64,000 nt of DNA from Providencia sp. (GTDB taxonomy: Bacteria > Pseudomonadota > Gammaproteobacteria > Enterobacterales > Enterobacteriaceae), in NCBI RefSeq assembly GCF_003533305.1, contig NZ_DOEH01000022.1:62001-126000 (forward strand), written 5' to 3'. A program made the translations under genes and the position numbers. Position 1 is the first letter of the stretch. Each line of letters starts with the position of its first letter. The notes beneath the pieces were generated by a model. The model was not told the origin of the DNA. It searched no databases and worked only from the letters and a program-made list of their open reading frames with translations. Shown one piece after another: positions 1 through 9,221 of this stretch.

Positions 1-2
1 AT

Positions 3-1190
3 GGATTTGATGTTGGACAACATGATGGTGTTTCCTGCGTAGTCAATAATATGAATCAAGCAGCCTCATTGGTTGCTGGCCTTAATCTTGATGGTGATAT
101 ATTAAATGTGCCTGCAATGTCATCTATTCCGTCGCTGGTCCCTCAGGGATGGAATGATTTAACTCGTTCTGTTGTTTCTGCGCCTGTTGCATTAGTCACG
201 TTAGAAATATCTTCAGAAAGCCCACTGAATGTTATATTAGGTCAGGAAAATAATATTGAGCTTAATATAGAAAATAAAAGCAGCATCACCGTTCCTGGCG
301 TTACATTAGAAGTTACCGTAAAAAATAATGATCTGATTACCGTCGTTTCCTATCCTGAAATTATTGATCTTCCAGGAAGCGAAATAACAACAATACCTGT
401 GTCTCTCAAAGGAAATAAAACAGGTGAAACAACTCTGAGTGTTCGAATTTATACACCAATTGGTTTTATTAATCAGGGAAGTAATACCTATGATGTGAAT
501 GCTGAAGTTAAAGGTGTCATTACATTAAAATTGACACTGGATAAACAAATTGTTTTATTAACCGGAGAAACAAAATCAGTTCCGCTGAAAATAACAAATC
601 AAAGTAATGTGACCATTAATGGTTTAATTGTTGGCGCAACATCAGGCAATGATGCAATTATGACTGTGGGTGAATTTAATTCGCCGGTTGATATATATCA
701 GAATGACTCAGTCGTTATTGATATACCTTTGAATGCAAATTCATCAGCAACGGGTACTACAAATCTGGTATGCAGTTTGACTCCACCAGCCGGTTATGAA
801 AATGAAGGTGATAATAATATTACTTCAACGGTTACTGTAACAGCGGAAAGAGAATTAGAAGTATTACAGGAGTTCCAAGCAAGTTGGGCAGGGGAAGGTG
901 GTTACTTATATAGCTATATGTTGACTTTAAAATCACAGAATACCAGAGTCAATAAGTGGGAGCTTAGTTTTCAGCTACCTTCAGGTGCAGTTGTTTCTGA
1001 AAATTGGTATGAAAGTCAGAAAAATTGGTTAACAAAGGTCGAGGTCGACGGAAATGTTATATTAAGCAATACTACTGGACATACTATTGACCCTGGAGTT
1101 GATCTTCCACTGCAAATTCAGTTGGTTTATCCTGACCAATCTGAATATTATAAATATATTTACAGCCTATCTCTTCGCCAGATTCAATAA
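3..1190 (+). CDS. Secreted modular protein with Ig-like repeats and a CBM2-like C-terminus, 5'-truncated
   Basis: The frame is open to the left edge of the window, with sense codons before the first Met at 51, so this is the C-terminal part of a larger protein and the Met at 51 is probably internal. Two similar beta-rich modules of roughly 100 residues follow each other (about residues 45-150 and 155-270 counted from that Met). Each has a pattern of the type L-x-I-x-N-x-S-x-V-x-G-x-x-L seen in CARDB and other Ig-like domains. The last 95 residues contain W-x-L-x-F-x-L-P-x-G followed by spaced Trp residues, which resembles a CBM2-type carbohydrate-binding module. Cysteines are few and Asn, Thr and Ser are frequent, as expected for an exported protein. 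A surface or secreted binding role, possibly as the tail of an enzyme or toxin, is inference. The catalytic or N-terminal part and any signal peptide lie outside the window. A terminator follows directly. Confidence 0.6.
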   Translation, partial: GFDVGQHDGVSCVVNNMNQAASLVAGLNLDGDILNVPAMSSIPSLVPQGWNDLTRSVVSAPVALVTLEISSESPLNVILGQENNIELNIENKSSITVPGVTLEVTVKNNDLITVVSYPEIIDLPGSEITTIPVSLKGNKTGETTLSVRIYTPIGFINQGSNTYDVNAEVKGVITLKLTLDKQIVLLTGETKSVPLKITNQSNVTINGLIVGATSGNDAIMTVGEFNSPVDIYQNDSVVIDIPLNANSSATGTTNLVCSLTPPAGYENEGDNNITSTVTVTAERELEVLQEFQASWAGEGGYLYSYMLTLKSQNTRVNKWELSFQLPSGAVVSENWYESQKNWLTKVEVDGNVILSNTTGHTIDPGVDLPLQIQLVYPDQSEYYKYIYSLSLRQIQ

Positions 1191-1205
1191 TAGATCCTAG
1201 TTTAT

Positions 1206-1235
1206 AAAATGCATCATTGTTAAGTGATGCATTTT
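1206..1235. terminator. Bidirectional intrinsic terminator
   Basis: An 11-bp perfect inverted repeat (1206-1216 against 1225-1235) has an 8-nt loop and A/T tracts on both sides. It sits between the convergent ends of the secreted-protein gene and the transporter gene and could stop transcription from either side. Confidence 0.75.
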
Positions 1236-1250
1236 ATATTTTGTGAATAA

Positions 1251-1721
1251 TTATTTGCGTGAAAATTGGACAAATAAAACACCTACGATGACAAAGGCGA
1301 TGCCCAAAATTTTGCTAACAGGAATGGGGTTTTGAGGCATACCAAACCAGCCGAATTGTTCAATTAAAGCCGAAATCATTAACTGCCCCGCAATCACCAT
1401 CACAAAAAATGTCGTACTACCAATTTTAGGTACCAATATTAAGGCTGAGGTGAGATAAAGCATTCCCGCAATACCGCCAAACCAAATCCAGATAGGTTGA
1501 CTTAATAGCTCAAGCGTAAAGTTTGGTTTAGGAACTTTAAAAATAAATAGCAGTGGAATTAATACAATGATACTGACTAATAGTGAAATTGCACTGGCCC
1601 ATAATGGATGACCTAAATGACGGGCTAGAATAGCATTACTGGCGGCTTGAATAGGTACGACGGCACCGGCAAAAAGCGCCATAGAAATCAATAAAATCCC
1701 TGAAATAGAAAGTGTAGACAT
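1251..1721 (-). CDS. DMT-superfamily inner-membrane transporter, YdcZ (DUF606) type
   Basis: This 156-residue, strongly hydrophobic protein has about five predicted membrane helices. It begins with a helix containing a small-residue run (A-G-A-V-V-P-I-Q-A) typical of the half-size DMT proteins of the YdcZ/DUF606 family, and its last helix ends in a short basic tail. The substrate is unknown. I chose the ATG at 1721 because GAGG lies five bases upstream. The ATG at 1724 is too close to that site, and the longer frame reaching back to 1826 would overlap the divergent gene and add non-hydrophobic residues. It is divergent from the LysR gene across a 103-bp gap holding a palindrome, so control by that regulator is likely but inferred. 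Confidence 0.75.
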   Translation of the reverse strand: MSTLSISGILLISMALFAGAVVPIQAASNAILARHLGHPLWASAISLLVSIIVLIPLLFIFKVPKPNFTLELLSQPIWIWFGGIAGMLYLTSALILVPKIGSTTFFVMVIAGQLMISALIEQFGWFGMPQNPIPVSKILGIAFVIVGVLFVQFSRK

Positions 1722-1732
1722 CATTACCTCAC

Positions 1733-1747
1733 GGTTAACAGTTAACC
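1733..1747. promoter_or_regulatory. Perfect palindrome, candidate LysR operator
   Basis: GGTTAAC and GTTAACC flank a single A, giving a 15-bp perfect palindrome in the short gap between the transporter and the LysR gene. It lies a few bases upstream of the transporter's ribosome binding site, so binding there could block transporter expression. The position suits a LysR-type regulator that controls its divergent neighbour. That link is inference. Confidence 0.45.
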
Positions 1748-1824
1748 AAATTTGATTTACTATAAGGGTAATGAGTTGGGTGCCTATTGGGAAATGAACA
1801 ATTTTATAAGGTACTATTCGCCAC

Positions 1825-2730
1825 ATGAATAACTTAAGAAGACTAGATTTAAATCAATTAGTGACTTTGCAAGCTCTATTGAGTGAGCGTCATGTGAGTC
1901 GTGCTGCGGAAGCGTTACATAAAAGTCAGCCTGCGGTGAGTCACACGTTGAATCAGCTTAGGGAGTTATTTCAAGATCCGCTGCTAATTCGTCAACAAGG
2001 CCAGTATCAATTAACCAGTAAAGCCGAATCACTTTATTTGCCGTTGACTCAGGCGTTAGGACAACTTGATGATTTAATTGCACAACAAAATTTTAAGCCA
2101 TCCCATTGTCATCGCAGATTTAATATTGCGATGTCAGATTATGGCGCTGCGATCATCGCAACCAAACTCGCTCACTACTTGCGTTTAAATGCGCCAGATG
2201 TCGATTTGAAAATTTGGCATTGTAGTCGAGAAGAAATGCAAAATAAATTACATGAAGGGAGTTTAGATTTAGCTTTTGGGGTGTTTAATGCACTTGATTA
2301 TACGTTACGTGGGCAATCAATTTTTAGCGATACTATGGTTAGTGTAGCAGATAAAACAATATGTCCTAATGAGCAAATGGATTTAACTCAGTGGCTCTCT
2401 TACCCTCATATTTCAGTGAGTATGAAACCCTATGATGCTAATGAAGTTGATTACGCCCTTAAATTACTTAATCAACAACGACGTATTGCGATTACAGTAC
2501 CTTATTGGCAGATTGCTTCTCAATTATTAGAAAATAGCGATTTGATACTGACTGTGGCTAAAAAAGCCTTACCTCAACAATTGAGCAATAGTCTTGTCAT
2601 ATTTGAGCCACCATTAGATATGCCTACGTTAGAGTTTCAAATGATTTGGCATGAACGAAGTGATGGTGATAATGCATTAAATTGGTTAAGACAATCTGTC
2701 ATTAATATTTTAAATCCAATCAGTACATAG
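1825..2730 (+). CDS. LysR-family transcriptional regulator
   Basis: The 301-residue length is normal for the family. An N-terminal winged helix-turn-helix (about residues 8-66) has the family signature R-H-V-S-R-A-A-E-A-L-H-K-S-Q-P-A-V-S followed by L-R-E-L-F-Q-D-P-L. An effector-binding domain of periplasmic-binding-protein fold runs from about residue 95 to the end. The ATG at 1825 gives the usual N-terminus; the nearest Shine-Dalgarno-like AAGG is rather far away, so translation may be weak. The gene faces away from the small transporter and probably controls it. The effector and wider targets cannot be told from sequence; the HTH is of the NodD/LeuO/YbeF style. Confidence 0.88.
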   Translation: MNNLRRLDLNQLVTLQALLSERHVSRAAEALHKSQPAVSHTLNQLRELFQDPLLIRQQGQYQLTSKAESLYLPLTQALGQLDDLIAQQNFKPSHCHRRFNIAMSDYGAAIIATKLAHYLRLNAPDVDLKIWHCSREEMQNKLHEGSLDLAFGVFNALDYTLRGQSIFSDTMVSVADKTICPNEQMDLTQWLSYPHISVSMKPYDANEVDYALKLLNQQRRIAITVPYWQIASQLLENSDLILTVAKKALPQQLSNSLVIFEPPLDMPTLEFQMIWHERSDGDNALNWLRQSVINILNPIST

Positions 2731-2783
2731 CAATGACGTTTTCATTAGATGAGGGCAGAGAACTGTTGAACGACGTCCAATAA

Positions 2784-2816
2784 AAAATGCTAACCAAGTT
2801 CATTGGCTAGCATTTT
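2784..2816. terminator. Bidirectional terminator between the LysR gene and pta
   Basis: A 9-bp perfect stem (2784-2792 with 2808-2816) is extended by four further pairs after one mismatch and has a 5-nt loop. A-rich and T-rich flanks make it usable from both sides. It lies between two convergent stop codons. Confidence 0.75.
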
Positions 2817-2854
2817 ATTTGTGTCTTAATTCATAGCTTCATTAAGATAATGAA

Positions 2855-4999
2855 TTATGCACCTTCATTCTGCGCAGCTTGAATTGCTGTCAGTGCCACA
2901 GTGTAAACAATATCGTCTACCAGTGCGCCACGAGACAAGTCATTAACCGGTTTACGCATACCTTGTAGCATCGGTCCAATTGACACGAGGTCAGCTGAAC
3001 GTTGTACTGCTTTGTAGGTAGTATTACCAGTATTCAAGTCAGGGAAGATAAAGACAGTCGCTTTACCTGCAACAGGTGAATTTGGCGCTTTAGACTTAGC
3101 CACATCCGCCATTACTGCCGCATCGTACTGTAATGGACCATCAATGATTAAATCAGGACGTTTTTCTTGTGCTAAGCGAGTCGCTTCACGAACTTTCTCA
3201 ACATCACTACCTGCACCTGAATTACCTGTTGAATAGGAAATCATTGCAACGCGAGGGTCGATACCAAAGGCTTTTGCTGAGTCGGCAGATTGGATAGCGA
3301 TTTCAGACAATTGCTCAGCTGTTGGATCTGGATTGATTGCGCAGTCACCGTAAACAAACACTTGTTCAGGCAGCAGCATAAAGAACACAGATGAAACCAA
3401 TGAGCTACCTGGCGCCGTTTTAATCAACTGAAGTGGTGGGCGAATGGTGTTAGCTGTGGTGTGAACTGCACCAGAAACGAGGCCATCAACTTCACCTTTT
3501 TCTAGCATCAATGTACCCAGAACGACGTTGTCTTCAAGTTGTTCACGTGCAACAACTTCTGTCATTCCTTTGCTTTTACGCAATTCGACTAAACGAGCGA
3601 CATATTCTTCACGCGCTTTGATTGGGTCAACAATTTCAATACCAGTGCCAAGCTCAATACCTTGAGCCGCAGCAACACGGCGAATATCATCAGGATTACC
3701 TAATAACACGCAAGTTGCGATACCACGTTCTGCACAAATTGAAGCAGCTTTGACTGTACGAGGTTCGTCACCTTCTGGCAGTACAATGCGTTTTCCGGCT
3801 TTACGTGCAAGTTCAGTTAATTGATAACGGAACGCTGGTGGTGATAGACGATTAGGGCGCTCTGAGTCAGCAACCAGTGATTCAATCCAATCACTACTAA
3901 TATGGCGTGCAACATAGTTTTGAATTTTTTCGATACGTTCATGGTCATCTGCTGGGACTTCTAAACTGAAACTTTGCAGATTCAGTGAAGTTTGCCATGT
4001 ATTACTATCAACCATGAAAACTGGCAGACCAGTTTCAAATGCTTGTTCACATAATTTGCGAATAGGTGCATCGATATCATAGCCGCCTGTAAGCAGTATC
4101 GCACCGATTTCAACGCCATTCATTGCAGCCAATGAAGCAGAAACTAATACATCAGGACGATCCGCTGAGGTGACTAATAATGAACCCGGACGGAAATGCT
4201 CAAGCATGTGTGGAATACTGCGAGCACAGAATGTAACTGATTTAACGCGGCGAGTTTTGATTTCACCTTCATTAACCACTTTAGCATTCAAGTGTTTTGC
4301 CATATCAATTGCACGAGTAGCAATTAAATCAAAGTTCCATGGAATAGACGCAAGGACGGGCAAATTCAATGAGGTCAGTGATTTAGTATCAATGTTAGCA
4401 ATAGTTGCTTTGGTTGAATCATCAAAAATTTCTGACAAGTCAGGGCGAGTGCGACCTTGTTCATCAACAGGTGCATTCACTTTATTGATCATGACACCAA
4501 TAATGTTCTTATTGCGTTGACCGCCAAACTCGTTACGGACTAGCTCAAGACGCTCTTGCATTTGTGTGATGCTGCTATTACCCGGAGCGGTAACGAAAAC
4601 AATTTCCGCGCCCAATGTTTTAGCAATTTCATAGTTTAATGATTGTGCAAAAGAGTGTTTACGAGTTGGAACTAAACCTTCAATAAGAATGACTTCAGCA
4701 TCTTTTGTATGGTCATGGTAGCGCGCGACAATCTCTTCCATCAAAATATCTTTTTTTGATGAAGTCAGCAGCGATTCTACATATTCCATTGTCAGCGGTT
4801 CGACAATCGTTGTGATGCTTGAATGGGAGCGTAATACTTCAGTGGTTTGATCTTTATTGCCTGAAATACGTGGCTGGGCGATTGGCTTAAAGACGCTTAG
4901 TTGAACGCCTTTTTGTTCCATTGAGCGAACGACACCCAAGCTGACGCTGGTTAAACCAACGCTGGTGCCTGTAGGAATTAACATAATTGTACGGGACAC
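2855..4999 (-). CDS. pta: Phosphate acetyltransferase Pta
   Basis: Pta interconverts acetyl-CoA plus phosphate with acetyl-phosphate plus CoA in the cytoplasm, the first step of acetate overflow. The 714 residues match E. coli Pta from end to end: an N-terminal P-loop-like domain starting [16 protein letters not shown], a central DRTGG domain (about 215-330), and the C-terminal catalytic PTA_PTB domain (about 390-710). The start is a GTG at 4999 with GAGG six bases upstream. It follows ackA by 61 bp, and that gap contains a terminator-like hairpin, so pta may be read partly from ackA and partly from its own promoter. Confidence 0.97.
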   Translation of the reverse strand: MSRTIMLIPTGTSVGLTSVSLGVVRSMEQKGVQLSVFKPIAQPRISGNKDQTTEVLRSHSSITTIVEPLTMEYVESLLTSSKKDILMEEIVARYHDHTKDAEVILIEGLVPTRKHSFAQSLNYEIAKTLGAEIVFVTAPGNSSITQMQERLELVRNEFGGQRNKNIIGVMINKVNAPVDEQGRTRPDLSEIFDDSTKATIANIDTKSLTSLNLPVLASIPWNFDLIATRAIDMAKHLNAKVVNEGEIKTRRVKSVTFCARSIPHMLEHFRPGSLLVTSADRPDVLVSASLAAMNGVEIGAILLTGGYDIDAPIRKLCEQAFETGLPVFMVDSNTWQTSLNLQSFSLEVPADDHERIEKIQNYVARHISSDWIESLVADSERPNRLSPPAFRYQLTELARKAGKRIVLPEGDEPRTVKAASICAERGIATCVLLGNPDDIRRVAAAQGIELGTGIEIVDPIKAREEYVARLVELRKSKGMTEVVAREQLEDNVVLGTLMLEKGEVDGLVSGAVHTTANTIRPPLQLIKTAPGSSLVSSVFFMLLPEQVFVYGDCAINPDPTAEQLSEIAIQSADSAKAFGIDPRVAMISYSTGNSGAGSDVEKVREATRLAQEKRPDLIIDGPLQYDAAVMADVAKSKAPNSPVAGKATVFIFPDLNTGNTTYKAVQRSADLVSIGPMLQGMRKPVNDLSRGALVDDIVYTVALTAIQAAQNEGA

Positions 5000-5029
5000 G
5001 GGAACCTCTTTTTTCTGTGCAAAATAAAA

Positions 5030-5050
5030 CCGCCAGCTAATTGCTGGCGG
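5030..5050 (-). terminator. Intercistronic hairpin between ackA and pta
   Basis: An 8-bp perfect G+C-rich stem (CCGCCAGC and GCTGGCGG) with a 5-nt loop lies 10 bp after the ackA stop. In the direction of transcription it is followed by TTTTATTTT, which is the form of an intrinsic terminator or a 3'-end stabiliser inside the operon. It would lower pta expression relative to ackA. Confidence 0.65.
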
Positions 5051-5060
5051 CTTAAGTTTG

Positions 5061-6260
5061 TTACGCGGTTAGACGCGCAGCATCTTGTGCTATAACCAAT
5101 TCTTCGTTGGTTGGAATAACCAATGCAGGACGGCTGTTATCAGTAGTGATCACGCCTTCTTTACCGAAGCGTGCCGCTAAGTTGCGTTCGTGGTCATATT
5201 CAAAGCCCAGAATCGCTAATTTTTTCAACGTAATTTCGCGAACTTGTGCAGAGTTTTCACCAATACCGCCGGTGAAAATGATGGCATCAAGACGGCCTTC
5301 CATCAGTGCACTGTAAGCACCAACGTATTTCGCTAAGCGATGGCAGAAAACGTCCATGGCACGAGTTGCATCTGCTTTAGTACCGTAGTTATCTTCAACA
5401 TAACGGCAGTCGCTGGTGACACCTGTTAAACCAAGTAAACCTGATTCTTTAGTCAGCATTTTGTTGATTTGATCAACACTCATACCTAATGAATCATGCA
5501 GATGGAAAATAATAGCAGGGTCGATATCACCACTACGAGTTCCCATGACTAAACCTTCTAATGGAGTTAGACCCATTGAAGTATCAACACATTTACCGTT
5601 AACAATTGCAGCAACAGAACCACCGTTGCCTAAATGGCAAGTGATAACGTTGAGTTCATCAACTGGTTTATTAAGTCTTTTCGCAGCTTCACGAGAAACA
5701 TAGAAATGGCTAGTACCGTGAGCACCATAACGGCGAATGCTATGCTCAGAATATAATTCATATGGCAGAGCATATAGGTAAGATTCTTCAGGCATTGTCT
5801 GATGGAATGCAGTGTCAAATACCGCAACATTTTTAGTTATCAGATGTGGGAATGATTTGATTGCTTCTTCAATACCAATAAGGTGAGCAGGGTTGTGCAG
5901 CGGTGCGAATGGGATAGCGGCTTTAATACCCGCGATAACATCGTCGTTAATCAGCACAGATGATGTGAATTTCTCACCACCATGAACAATGCGGTGGCCA
6001 ATAGAGGTGATCTGTGCAGATAGCTCAGGTTTTTCAGCAAGAATAGTGTTAACAATGAAGTCCAACGCTTCGCTATGTGCAGCGCCAGCACCTAGAGATG
6101 CTTCATGTTTAGCGCCATCCATTTTCCACTTAATACGGGCTTCAGGCAGATTAAAACACTCAGCTAAACCTGATAAAAATTCATCACCATTAGTTGGGTC
6201 GATGATGGCGAATTTCAGTGAGGAGCTACCGCAGTTTAGAACCAGTACCAGCTTTGACAT
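5061..6260 (-). CDS. ackA: Acetate kinase AckA
   Basis: AckA transfers phosphate between acetyl-phosphate and ADP, producing ATP and acetate, and works in reverse during acetate use. The 399 residues carry the ASKHA-fold landmarks: N-C-G-S-S-S-L-K-F near the N-terminus, C-H-L-G-N-G-G-S-V near the middle, and F-T-G-G-I-G-E-N-S near the C-terminus. The start at ATG 6260 matches E. coli. It is the first gene of ackA-pta and is divergent from yfbV across a 639-bp gap, as in E. coli. Acetyl-phosphate made by this pair can also feed response regulators such as RcsB, encoded farther along the window. Confidence 0.97.
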   Translation of the reverse strand: MSKLVLVLNCGSSSLKFAIIDPTNGDEFLSGLAECFNLPEARIKWKMDGAKHEASLGAGAAHSEALDFIVNTILAEKPELSAQITSIGHRIVHGGEKFTSSVLINDDVIAGIKAAIPFAPLHNPAHLIGIEEAIKSFPHLITKNVAVFDTAFHQTMPEESYLYALPYELYSEHSIRRYGAHGTSHFYVSREAAKRLNKPVDELNVITCHLGNGGSVAAIVNGKCVDTSMGLTPLEGLVMGTRSGDIDPAIIFHLHDSLGMSVDQINKMLTKESGLLGLTGVTSDCRYVEDNYGTKADATRAMDVFCHRLAKYVGAYSALMEGRLDAIIFTGGIGENSAQVREITLKKLAILGFEYDHERNLAARFGKEGVITTDNSRPALVIPTNEELVIAQDAARLTA

Positions 6261-6899
6261 GGAAATACCTATCGTTAATTGTTGTTGTGAAGTCTTTAAA
6301 AAAGCCTAACTCGCTTACAAAGACTTAGAAAATAATATTAGCTGCTAGAGCCTAGCGCATTTATTGCTCAAAGCGTCATGATTGATATCATGGTTCAAGC
6401 AATTACCCATCATTTTTTGAATTACAGTAGGAATGACCTAGTGCTGTTTATATTTCAAATTATTTTGGATAAAGCGCTAATTTTTCTGATTAAATTTTCC
6501 ATAAGGAAATATTTAACGTCTGGTGTTGAAATAACGTTCAAAACCCCAATATATAACTGTAGCTTATTAATTTATCGGCGCTATAAAGTAACAAAATCCA
6601 ACAGCAATTCTAAATAGAGTCAATTCTACTAAAATTATTTTATATTTTATATGTTTTTTTTAAATACAGGCAGTTTGATTGATTAAAATCATAAGCACTC
6701 TATCACTGTAATTATAGCAAATGTAGATATACGAATGCGGTAGAAGTAAGAGAATAGCTGATTTTGTCTAAAGTAGTTTGATTTAGGGTAAATAAAGCAA
6801 AATATTTTTTCTGTCACCTGAGTGTGCGTTCTCGCTCGGATTGGCGTAAGCTAGTAAGTAACATTCTTTGATTTTTAAGATGTCCATAGGAAGCGATAC
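6261..6899. other. AT-rich divergent intergenic region ackA-yfbV
   Basis: This 639-bp stretch separates the divergent ackA and yfbV genes. It is AT-rich and must hold both promoters. Apart from one FNR-like site at 6679-6692, I see no gene, RNA or repeat I can support. A hydrophilic open frame at 6378-6617 lacks a ribosome binding site and looks random. Confidence 0.6.
6679..6692. promoter_or_regulatory. FNR-like site upstream of yfbV and ackA
   Basis: TTGAT-TAAA-ATCAT matches the FNR consensus TTGAT-N4-ATCAA in nine of ten defined positions. It lies 207 bp before yfbV and 418 bp before ackA. Anaerobic control of acetate metabolism makes it plausible, but no well-placed -10 hexamer confirms which gene it would serve. 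Confidence 0.35.
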
Positions 6900-7355
6900 A
6901 TGAGCACATTACAAAATACACCGCCGGGTTTTTTTAAAAAATTCAGATTAGGAAATCGTTATCTGAAGACCTTTCCTATGGAAAAGAAACTCGCTCCCAT
7001 TTTTCCTGAGATCCGGATTAATAAAGCGGTTCGTTTCGGTATTCGCTTCATGCCACCATTGGCTATTTTCACCTTAGCATGGCAAATAGCTCTCGGCGGT
7101 CAACTCGGTCCAGCCATTGCAACCGCACTATTTGCCTGTAGTTTACCAATGCAAGGTTTATGGTGGTTAGGTAAAAAGGCCGCAACGCCTTTGCCTGCAA
7201 CGTTACTAAGCTGGTTCTATGAGATCCGTGAGAAATTTGTCGAGGCCGGTATTGCGATGGGTCCCATCGAGCATCAACCTGACTATATGGCACTTGCTGA
7301 TTTGCTGAAACGCGCTTTTAAGCAGTTGGATCGGTCATTTCTTGAAGATATCTAA
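6900..7355 (+). CDS. yfbV: YfbV, UPF0208 membrane protein
   Basis: The 151 residues match the length and sequence character of E. coli YfbV, a small inner-membrane protein linked to insulation of the Ter macrodomain. Two hydrophobic segments are visible (about residues 48-65 and 70-90), flanked by a basic N-terminal part ([11 protein letters not shown]) and an amphipathic C-terminal tail. The ATG at 6900 is preceded by AGGAAG. It is transcribed away from ackA, as in E. coli. The molecular role is still unclear. Confidence 0.93.
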   Translation: MSTLQNTPPGFFKKFRLGNRYLKTFPMEKKLAPIFPEIRINKAVRFGIRFMPPLAIFTLAWQIALGGQLGPAIATALFACSLPMQGLWWLGKKAATPLPATLLSWFYEIREKFVEAGIAMGPIEHQPDYMALADLLKRAFKQLDRSFLEDI

Positions 7356-7394
7356 AACAAACACGTTGATTTTGTAAAATAAAATCGATAAAAA

Positions 7395-7439
7395 ATAACT
7401 AGCTCTAGGTATATCTATTATGGATATAGAGTTAGTTAT
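7395..7439. repeat. Imperfect inverted repeat downstream of yfbV
   Basis: Arms 7395-7415 and 7423-7439 pair over about 16 positions with one mismatch and a 4-nt bulge around a 7-nt loop. It lies 40 bp after the yfbV stop. It may act as a terminator or processing site, but no T-run follows directly. Confidence 0.5.
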
Positions 7440-7625
7440 GATTTGAATTATTTTGAGTAACTGGGATTATTGGGCCAAATAATCGCGCTTTAGACTAATA
7501 AAAGTGTGACTTAACAACAAGTAATATAAAAAACCCGTTTAGATCAATAAAAGTTATGTTTTTACTGTCTATCATGATTGTTGAATGCGAAGATTGAATC
7601 AATAATTTTCTCTAGGAGAGCCATG

Positions 7626-8120
7626 ATGGAAATGACCAATGCCCAACGCCTAATTTTATCTAATCAATATAAAATGATGACCATGCTAGACCCTGCGAAT
7701 GCAGAGCGCTATCGCCGTTCACAAACTATTATCGAGCGTGGTTTTGGCTTGCAAATGCGTGAGTTAGATAGAGATTTTGGCCATTTAAGTGAAGACACCT
7801 GCCGGACAGTGATTGATATTATGGAAATGTATCATGCACTGCAGGTCTCATTCGGCAACATGGATAATCAACAAGATATCGATGGCCGCCGTGTTCAATT
7901 CCTAGGTTTTGATGCCCCAACAGAATCCCGCTACTTAAGTTACGTTCGCTTTATGGTGAACACTGAAGGGCGTTATACGCATTTTGATAGTGGCACTCAT
8001 GGCTTTAACTCGCAAACACCAATGTGGGATAAGTATGTCAGAATGCTGGCTATTTGGCACGCTTGTCCGCGTCAGTATCATCTTTCGGCGGTGGAGATTA
8101 GCCAAATCATTAACGCTTGA
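7626..8120 (+). CDS. yfbU: YfbU family protein
   Basis: The 164 residues align with E. coli YfbU along the whole length, including the start M-E-M-T-N-A-Q-R-L, the stretch D-I-M-E-M-Y-H-A-L, and the end [13 protein letters not shown] chose the ATG at 7626 because AGGAG lies seven bases upstream and it gives the E. coli length; ATG 7623 and a frame reaching to 7578 are less likely. The protein is cytoplasmic, well conserved in enterobacteria, and of unknown biochemical function. An ERIC element begins four bases after the stop codon. Confidence 0.93.
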   Translation: MEMTNAQRLILSNQYKMMTMLDPANAERYRRSQTIIERGFGLQMRELDRDFGHLSEDTCRTVIDIMEMYHALQVSFGNMDNQQDIDGRRVQFLGFDAPTESRYLSYVRFMVNTEGRYTHFDSGTHGFNSQTPMWDKYVRMLAIWHACPRQYHLSAVEISQIINA

Positions 8121-8123
8121 TTT

Positions 8124-8250
8124 TTTACTCTTCATATTTCGCGCTGTAGCGGCGTTAGCTTCACTCACTAACCCTAGTCACATACTTATGTATGCTCCTA
8201 GGGCTTAGCGCGCTTGCCGCCTAGCTACAGCATAAACTCCTTAGAGCAAA
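8124..8250. repeat. ERIC element (IRU), nearly full length
   Basis: This about 127-bp element matches the published ERIC consensus, in reverse orientation, block by block. It has a CATATTTC-type left end, an internal G-C-G-T-T-A-G-C-T block, a central palindrome whose arms CCCTAG and CTAGGG enclose CATAC-TTAT-GTATG, then C-T-T-G-C-C-G-C-C, and a TTAGAG right end. The total length agrees with the canonical 126-127 bp. It starts right behind the yfbU stop and would fold into a long hairpin in the yfbU mRNA. Open frames across it in either direction are artefacts of the palindrome. The remaining bases up to yfbT (8251-8460) hold nothing I can name. Confidence 0.85.
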
Positions 8251-8460
8251 TAGAATTAATAAAATATAAAAACCGTAAACTCCATTCTACTTTTCTTCTT
8301 GTTGTTTAACTCTTCAGCGCATTCAAATCTAAGCTTTTTGCTTAATTCTTAATTATTTTTGATATCTAGGTTGCGTATGTGCCCGTATTTAGCGTTAACT
8401 AATGCACAGGTCTAGAATCAACTCAAATTTTGTCGTGGATAAAAAATTAAAGGGGTAGAC

Positions 8461-9135
8461 GTGAAATTAAAAGCAAAAGGTTTTCTATTTGACCTTGATG
8501 GCACATTAGCAGATTCATTAGCCGTGGTTGAGCGTGCTTGGTGTAAATTTGGTGAAAAAATTGGTAAAACGCCAGAGGAAATTGTCAGTTTTATCCATGG
8601 GAAGCCTGCACTGACAAGTTTACGTCATTTTCTACCCGCAGCGAGCGAAGAAGAAATTATGACTTATTTTCGCTGGCTAGAAAAAATGGAAAGCGAAGAT
8701 ACTGATGGTGTTATTGCATTGCCTGGTGCGATAGCGCTATTGTTGCGCTTGAATGAATTAGGTGCGCCCTGGGCTATTGTGACTTCGGGTACGGTGCCTA
8801 TTGCACATGGTCGTCAAAAAGCGGCGGGATTACCTGAACCCAAGCACTGGGTAACTTTTGAAAAAGTTACAAAAGGCAAGCCTGATCCTGAGCCATTTAT
8901 GCTAGGCGCTAAAGCACTATCACTTAACGCAAATGAGTGTGTTTCGTTTGAAGATGCGCCCGCAGGCATCTATTCTGCACTTGATGCCGGTAGCCAAGTC
9001 GTGGCAGTCCATGCACCTGACAATATGCCACGAAGAAATGAAATCGATATAATTGTCAGTTCATTGGCGCAAATTTCGGTTATAGGTCCTGACAATAATG
9101 GTGATTTCACCCTTTTAGTAGCAAAAAATGTTTAA
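8461..9135 (+). CDS. yfbT: Sugar phosphatase YfbT (HxpA), HAD family
   Basis: The 224-residue cytoplasmic HAD phosphatase has all four motifs: nucleophile motif F-D-L-D-G-T-L-A-D (residues 10-18), T-S-G (about 107), K-G-K-P-D-P-E-P-F (about 139) and F-E-D-A-P-A-G (about 161). Between motifs one and two is the helical cap with F-I-H-G-K-P-A-L-T-S-L-R-H-F, shared with E. coli YfbT, which acts on sugar phosphates. The start is a GTG with a strong AAAGGGG eight bases before it. It is followed by yfbS in the same orientation, as in E. coli. Confidence 0.92.
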   Translation: MKLKAKGFLFDLDGTLADSLAVVERAWCKFGEKIGKTPEEIVSFIHGKPALTSLRHFLPAASEEEIMTYFRWLEKMESEDTDGVIALPGAIALLLRLNELGAPWAIVTSGTVPIAHGRQKAAGLPEPKHWVTFEKVTKGKPDPEPFMLGAKALSLNANECVSFEDAPAGIYSALDAGSQVVAVHAPDNMPRRNEIDIIVSSLAQISVIGPDNNGDFTLLVAKNV

Positions 9136-9221
9136 TAGTGATCTAATCAAAGAAATTGTACCCAAAACATGATTAACTAAGGGAAATATTTAACACTGCT
9201 TTTTCGTCGAAAGGGGATATT

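Noticed and set aside
1722..1826. Longer N-terminus for the YdcZ-type transporter
   Set aside because: It would overlap the LysR start, adds non-membrane residues, and a better start with GAGG exists at 1721.
4170..4520. 116-codon frame antisense to pta
   Set aside because: It is the mirror of a conserved coding region; long antisense frames are common there.
6378..6617. 79-codon frame upstream of ackA
   Set aside because: No ribosome binding site; AT-rich and random in composition.
7935..8208. Open frames on both strands across the end of yfbU and the following gap
   Set aside because: They run through the ERIC palindrome and yfbU, and have no family resemblance.
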